Positions 4,844 through 8,845 of a DNA stretch of 8,845 nucleotides are shown here, in pieces; the stretch's first letter is position 1; each line of letters opens with the position of its first letter. This DNA comes from Planctomycetaceae bacterium (GTDB lineage: Bacteria > Planctomycetota > UBA1135 > GCA-002686595): positions 1 through 8,845 of the forward strand of contig JABWBL010000110.1 in the NCBI GenBank assembly GCA_013360535.1, written 5' to 3'. A program made the translations under genes and the position numbers. The notes beneath the pieces were generated by a model. That model did not search any database and had not been told where the DNA came from. It saw only the letters and a list, made by a program, of their open reading frames with translations.

Positions 4844-6547
4844 TCAGCCCATGTCGAGCTGCGTCACGCGCAGCACTTCGTCGGGAGTGGTCTGGCGCGA
4901 GCGGATCTTGTCGACGCCGTCGGCGCGCAGCGAGATCATGCCGCCCTCGACGGCCTTCTTCTTGAGTTGCGTCGCGTTGGAGCCGTTCATGACGAGCGTG
5001 CGCAGCTCCTCGGTCATCTCCATGAACTCGTAGATCGCCGTGCGGCCGGCATAGCCGGAGTTGAAGCACTCCTGGCAGCCGGTCCCGAAGGCGATCTGGC
5101 CACCGAGGTCGTCGGGATTGAGCGCGAGCTTGCGGCACTTGGCGGCCCACTCGTCAGTCATCGGCACGATCGTGCGGCAGTGCTTGCAGATCGTGCGCAC
5201 GAGGCGCTGCGCGATCACGAGCACGATCGAGCTCGACACGAGGTAGGGCTCGACGCCCTGGTCGACCAGACGCGTCACGGTGCTCGGCGCGTCGTTGGTG
5301 TGCACGGTCGAGAACACGAGGTGGCCCGTGAGCGCCGCGCGGATCGCGACCTCGGCCGTCTCGAGGTCGCGGATCTCACCGACCATCATCACGTCGGGGT
5401 CCTGACGCAGGAACGAGCGCAGGCCCGAGGCGAAGGTCAGGCCCTTCTTGGCGTTGACCTGCACCTGGCTGATGCCCGGCAGCGAGTATTCGGCCGGGTC
5501 CTCGATCGTGAGCACGTTCTTCTCGGTCGTGTCGACCTCGGTGAGCGCGGCGTAGAGCGTCGTCGTCTTGCCCGAACCCGTCGGTCCGGTGACGAGGATG
5601 ATGCCGTGGTTGTAGGCCGAGTACTCGCGCAGCATCGCCTCGTTGCGCGCGCTCAGGCCGATCTCGCCGATCGAGTACAGGCGCGCGGTCTTGTCGAGCA
5701 GACGCATGACGATGCGCTCGCCCTGCGTGGTCGGCACCGAGCTGATGCGGACGTCGACCTCGCCGTCGCCGATCTTGATCGTCGCGCGGCCGTCCTGCGG
5801 CAGGCGGCGCTCGGCGATGTCCATCTTGCCCATGACCTTGACGCGGCTTACGATGGCCTCCAGCGCCTTGCGCGGGATCGGATCCATGTCGTACAGGATG
5901 CCGTCGATGCGGAAGCGCACCTGCATGCGGTCGGGGTACGGATGGAAGTGCACGTCCGACGCGCGCAGCTTCAGCGCCTGGAACAAGATCGTGTTGACGA
6001 GCTTGATGATCGGCGCCTTGTTCGAGGTGTCGAGGACGTCCTCGCCCTCCTCGATCGACTCGGCGAGCCCCGCGATGTCGCCATCCTCGGCGACGTCCGC
6101 CAGCGCCTCGTCGACGCCGTCCGCCTTGTGGCGGTAGGCGCGGCCGATCAGCTGCGTGATCTCCTGGCGCGGCGCGAGCAGCGGCTCGATGTCCGAGTCG
6201 TACAGCGCCGACAGGTCGTCCATCGGGTGCGGGTCGAGCGGCGCGCAGGTCGCCACCTTGAGCACGCCATCCGACTGCTCGACCGCGATCAGGTTGTAGT
6301 TGCGCGCGAACTGCACCGGCACCTTGTGGACGAAGGCCGGCGGCACCGTGATGTCCTCGAGCGACTCGCGGTACTCGAAGCCCAGGTGCATCGCGTAGGC
6401 GCGCAGCAGCGCCTGTTCAGAGAGGTACTCGCGCTGCTGGATCACGCGGTCGAGCGAGTCCCCGGAGTCGGCGGCGAGCCGCCGGCACTCCTCGAGCCGT
6501 TCGCGGGTGAGCCCCGCTTCGACGAGCAGGTCAGAGAGGCTGGCCAC
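4844..6547 (-). CDS. gspE: Type II secretion assembly ATPase GspE
   Basis: This 567-residue cytoplasmic hexameric ATPase powers pseudopilus assembly through GspF. The start is GTG at 6547, 4 bases after the gspD stop. Residues about 40-145 form the GspE N-terminal domain; a linker rich in Asp/Glu (145-172) precedes the catalytic part. Motifs are complete: SDVHFHPYPDRMQVRFRIDG (about 197-216), Walker A GPTGSGKTT (321-329), Asp box IEDPAEY (348-354), Walker B DPDVMMVGEIRD (383-394) and His box STVHTNDA (413-420). A zinc-binding four-cysteine module, C454-x2-C457 and C491-x2-C494, is typical of GspE and PilB. The C-terminus has the GRTAIYEFMEM segment (501-511). Length is normal or slightly long. 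I see no clear RLG motif at the N-terminus, so binding of c-di-GMP as in MshE is not supported. The homologous pilus ATPase PilB is the alternative; the operon argues for GspE. Confidence 0.95.
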   Translation of the reverse strand: MASLSDLLVEAGLTRERLEECRRLAADSGDSLDRVIQQREYLSEQALLRAYAMHLGFEYRESLEDITVPPAFVHKVPVQFARNYNLIAVEQSDGVLKVATCAPLDPHPMDDLSALYDSDIEPLLAPRQEITQLIGRAYRHKADGVDEALADVAEDGDIAGLAESIEEGEDVLDTSNKAPIIKLVNTILFQALKLRASDVHFHPYPDRMQVRFRIDGILYDMDPIPRKALEAIVSRVKVMGKMDIAERRLPQDGRATIKIGDGEVDVRISSVPTTQGERIVMRLLDKTARLYSIGEIGLSARNEAMLREYSAYNHGIILVTGPTGSGKTTTLYAALTEVDTTEKNVLTIEDPAEYSLPGISQVQVNAKKGLTFASGLRSFLRQDPDVMMVGEIRDLETAEVAIRAALTGHLVFSTVHTNDAPSTVTRLVDQGVEPYLVSSSIVLVIAQRLVRTICKHCRTIVPMTDEWAAKCRKLALNPDDLGGQIAFGTGCQECFNSGYAGRTAIYEFMEMTEELRTLVMNGSNATQLKKKAVEGGMISLRADGVDKIRSRQTTPDEVLRVTQLDMG

Positions 6548-6551
6548 GGCG

Positions 6552-8845
6552 TTACTGCTTGTTGTCCTGGGTCGGTTCGGTGGGGGCCGGCGGCGGCTCG
6601 GTCTTCGTGCGCTCCACGGGGTCGGCGCCGACCATGTCGGGCGTTGTCTCGCCGGCCTTGGGGCTGCGGAAGAGCGGCACGTCGAAGCCGCCGAGGTCGA
6701 CCGCGCCGTCGCTCTTGCCGAAGCTCGGGTCGACCATGCGCACGCGCTCGGCCTCGATGCGCTCCGCCGCCGCGAGCTTGATCTTGTAGCTCATCTCGGA
6801 CAGGTCGGCGAAGTTGGCGTCGCGCAGGATGTGCGGCGTCACGAAGAAGTACAGCGTCGTGCGATTGTCCGTGTCCGTGTCGCGCCGGAAGAGCGCACCG
6901 AGCAGCGGAATGTCGCCCAGCCACGGCACCATCGAGCGCTGGCGCACCTTGTTGTCGACGATGATGCCGCCGACGACCATCGTGTCGCCGTTGGGCACGT
7001 TGACCTGCGTGTTGATCGTGCGCGTGATGCGCGGCGGGGGAATCGCGCCGCTCGCCTGGCCCTGGAAGGTCGCGACTTCGAGCGAGACCTGCAGGCGCAG
7101 GTAGCCCGAGGCCGAGATCGACGGAGAGATCTCCATCGTGATGCCGGCCTTCTGGTAGTCGTTGAAGTTCTGCTGGGTCTGGCCACCGACGCCGGTCGCG
7201 GTGATCTGCGTCGTCGGCTGCTCGTCGAGCGTCTTGACCGTCGCGCTGCCGTTGTTGGTGACGAGCACGCTGGGGATGTTGAGCACGTTGGTGTCCGTGC
7301 GGCCCTTGAGCGCGACGATCATCGCCGGCAGGTTGAAGTTGTTGCCGTCGAGCAGGCCGGCGGTGATGCCGCGGGCCGTGTCGTTGGGGATGCGCTGGTC
7401 GAACACGCCGTCGCCGTCGGAGTCGGAGAAGGTCGACAGGCCGAAGCTCGTGAGCCCGAAGCTTCCCGTGCCGCTGCCCGGCAGGTCCGCGCCGCCGAGC
7501 TCGACGCCGATGTCGAGCGTGTCGGAGCCCGACAGCTCGATCAGCGCGGTCTCGATCAGCACCTGCTCCTGACGGCGGTCGAGGCGCTGGATCAGCTCGA
7601 GCACTTCCTCGTAGCGACGCCGGCTCGCGGCGATCAGCAGCGAGTTGGTCGTCTCGTCGGGCACGACCACGACCTCGTTGTCGCGGCTCGTCATGCCCTG
7701 CGCGGCCGGAGCGGCGCCGGCGCGGTTGCCGCCCTGGCCACCGGTCTGGACGCGCGAGGCGCCCTGGATGAAGTCCTCGAGCACTTCCGACAGGTCCTTC
7801 GCCTGCACGTGCTCGAGCGCGTACACGTGGTACGTGCGCTCGGGCTCGACCACCTCGACGTCGAGGCGCGCGACCAGTTCCTTGATCGCGGCCATGTCCT
7901 CGGGAAGCGCCATCACGAGCAGCGAGTTCGTGCGCGAGTAGGTGAGGATCTTCGACTCGCCGCCGCCGTTGTTGATCTGGCCGGTCGCGCCCTGCGGGTT
8001 CGCCTGGCGCTGCGTCTGCGCCTCGCGCTTGCGCGCCTCGAGCAGCTGCTCGAGGATGTCGGACAGGTCCTCCGCCGCCGCCCACTCGAGCTTGATGACC
8101 TCGAACATCGGCGTGATGCCGGTGTCGTTGCCGGCGAGCTCGTCGACGAGCTTCAGGATGCGCGCGGTGGCGACCACCGACGGCGCGAGGCCGCGCAGCA
8201 CGACGCTCTGCGTGTTCGCGACGGGCATGATGCCCTGTTCGCTGCCGGGGTTCAGTCCGCGCAACGAACTGCCGAGCGTGCGCACGTCCGTGTTCGGCAG
8301 GTGCAGCACGGTCATGATCTGCGTCGCGACCTGGTCGGCGTAGCGGTCGAGCTCGTCCGGCAGCACGTAGATCGCGTCGTCCTTGATGACGTTCTTCGCG
8401 GCCTGCTGCGGGTTCGCCGACTGGATCAGGTACACCGCGAGGTGATCGGGTCCGACCTTGGTGATCGTGAACCCGTGGATGAACATCAGGATCTGGTAGA
8501 ACTCGTAGAACTCCGACTTGGGGATCTTCTTCTCCCCGAACATGCGGACCTTGGCGTTGGTGAGCGCGGGCTTCACCACCTGGTCGTCGAAGTTGAAGTT
8601 CTTGCCGGTGGCGACCTGACACATCTTGGTCAGCCACAGCAGGTCGATCGAGTCGCCCTCCTCGTCGAGGTTGAGGATGTAGAAGTCACCCGACTCCTGG
8701 ATCTTGGGGATCGAGCCCTGCACCGAGCTCCCGCCGCTCGTGCTGGCCGCGGGATTCGCCCCGCCCTGCGTGGTCCCGTTGGCGCTGGTCGCGCCCGAAG
8801 GCAGCGTGATCGTCGGGGGCGGGCGCTGCGGCGCCGGATTGCCCT
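6552..8845 (-). CDS. gspD: Type II secretion secretin GspD, N-terminus off the window
   Basis: GspD forms the multimeric outer-membrane channel. The frame ends with TAA at 6552-6554 and is open to the right edge, so the signal peptide and start are missing. Of 763 visible residues, 1-40 are a Gly/Ser/Thr/Pro/Asn-rich linker; a GTG at 8723 could be misread as a start but lies between this linker and the first domain. Then come an N0-like domain (about 50-140) and three N1-N3-type repeats (about 155-240, 245-330, 335-425), two of them broken by Gly/Gln/Asn-rich loops. The secretin core is about 430-675, with VLIETALIELSGSD at its head, VPNGDTMVVGGIIVDNK, and the closing signature VPWLGDIPLLGALFRR followed by LYFFVTPHIL. 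A soluble tail of about 85 residues, ending Pro/Thr/Glu-rich, follows. An aspartate-rich DSDGDGVFD motif (474-482) lies in the core's gate region. No partner pilotin gene is visible. PilQ is unlikely given the neighbours. Confidence 0.94.
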   Translation of the reverse strand, partial: GNPAPQRPPPTITLPSGATSANGTTQGGANPAASTSGGSSVQGSIPKIQESGDFYILNLDEEGDSIDLLWLTKMCQVATGKNFNFDDQVVKPALTNAKVRMFGEKKIPKSEFYEFYQILMFIHGFTITKVGPDHLAVYLIQSANPQQAAKNVIKDDAIYVLPDELDRYADQVATQIMTVLHLPNTDVRTLGSSLRGLNPGSEQGIMPVANTQSVVLRGLAPSVVATARILKLVDELAGNDTGITPMFEVIKLEWAAAEDLSDILEQLLEARKREAQTQRQANPQGATGQINNGGGESKILTYSRTNSLLVMALPEDMAAIKELVARLDVEVVEPERTYHVYALEHVQAKDLSEVLEDFIQGASRVQTGGQGGNRAGAAPAAQGMTSRDNEVVVVPDETTNSLLIAASRRRYEEVLELIQRLDRRQEQVLIETALIELSGSDTLDIGVELGGADLPGSGTGSFGLTSFGLSTFSDSDGDGVFDQRIPNDTARGITAGLLDGNNFNLPAMIVALKGRTDTNVLNIPSVLVTNNGSATVKTLDEQPTTQITATGVGGQTQQNFNDYQKAGITMEISPSISASGYLRLQVSLEVATFQGQASGAIPPPRITRTINTQVNVPNGDTMVVGGIIVDNKVRQRSMVPWLGDIPLLGALFRRDTDTDNRTTLYFFVTPHILRDANFADLSEMSYKIKLAAAERIEAERVRMVDPSFGKSDGAVDLGGFDVPLFRSPKAGETTPDMVGADPVERTKTEPPPAPTEPTQDNKQ

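Noticed and set aside
3555..6547. Type IV pilus assembly genes (pilB and pilC) instead of gspE and gspF
   Set aside because: There is no pilT, pilA or pilMNOP nearby, and the D-E-F-G-H-I-J order with the GspG calcium loop is typical of type II secretion.
6390..6547. MshE-type c-di-GMP binding site at the GspE N-terminus
   Set aside because: The characteristic RLG motifs are not visible; the region looks like an ordinary GspE N-terminal domain.
4967..6781. Plus-strand open frame of 604 codons across gspE and the end of gspD
   Set aside because: It is antisense to gspE, whose motifs are complete, and its composition is Arg/Asp/His/Val-rich as expected of a GC-rich shadow frame.
6442..8637. 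Minus-strand open frame of 731 codons inside gspD
   Set aside because: It is an off-frame reading of gspD, dominated by Arg, Ala, Gly and His, with no recognisable domain.

Overview
The window is GC-rich on both strands and carries two unrelated blocks meeting tail to tail near position 950. Positions 951-8845, read on the minus strand, hold most of a type II secretion system (general secretion pathway) operon in the order gspD-gspE-gspF-gspG-gspH-gspI-gspJ. Positions 1-945, on the plus strand, hold the 3' part of a protein with a phosphodiester glycosidase (NAGPA-type) domain. I see no RNA genes, CRISPR arrays, insertion sequences or transposase genes. No stretch over 300 bases lacks a gene; the largest gap is 78 bases, between gspF and gspG.

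The secretion genes are tightly packed: 4 bases between D and E, 5 between E and F, 78 between F and G (with a hairpin), 10 between G and H, a one-base TGATG overlap between H and I, and 2 between I and J. They look like one transcript whose promoter lies beyond the right edge. GspD forms the outer-membrane secretin channel, GspE is the cytoplasmic assembly ATPase, and GspF is the inner-membrane platform that GspE drives. GspG is the major pseudopilin; GspH, GspI and GspJ are minor pseudopilins that cap or initiate the pseudopilus. The pseudopilus pushes folded exoproteins through GspD. gspC, gspK, gspL, gspM and the prepilin peptidase gene are not in the window.

Organism: a high-GC didermic bacterium. 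From memory only, the secretin and pseudopilins remind me of high-GC Planctomycetota, while the glycosidase-domain protein resembles myxobacterial (Polyangia) proteins. I could not check either, so the taxonomy is open.

The most notable point is the junction. gspJ has no in-frame stop: its frame stays open through the whole convergent glycosidase gene to the window edge, and no gspK follows. This suggests a frameshift, a rearrangement or a chimeric join near 946-970. Other oddities are an alanine in place of glycine before the GspJ cleavage site, Gly/Asn/Ser/Gln-rich tails on GspI and GspJ, a calcium-loop-like DxDxDGxxD motif inside the secretin domain, and a hairpin with no visible ribosome binding site before gspG. 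I do not see a wholly new system; the core is a recognisable type II secretion operon with unusual details.
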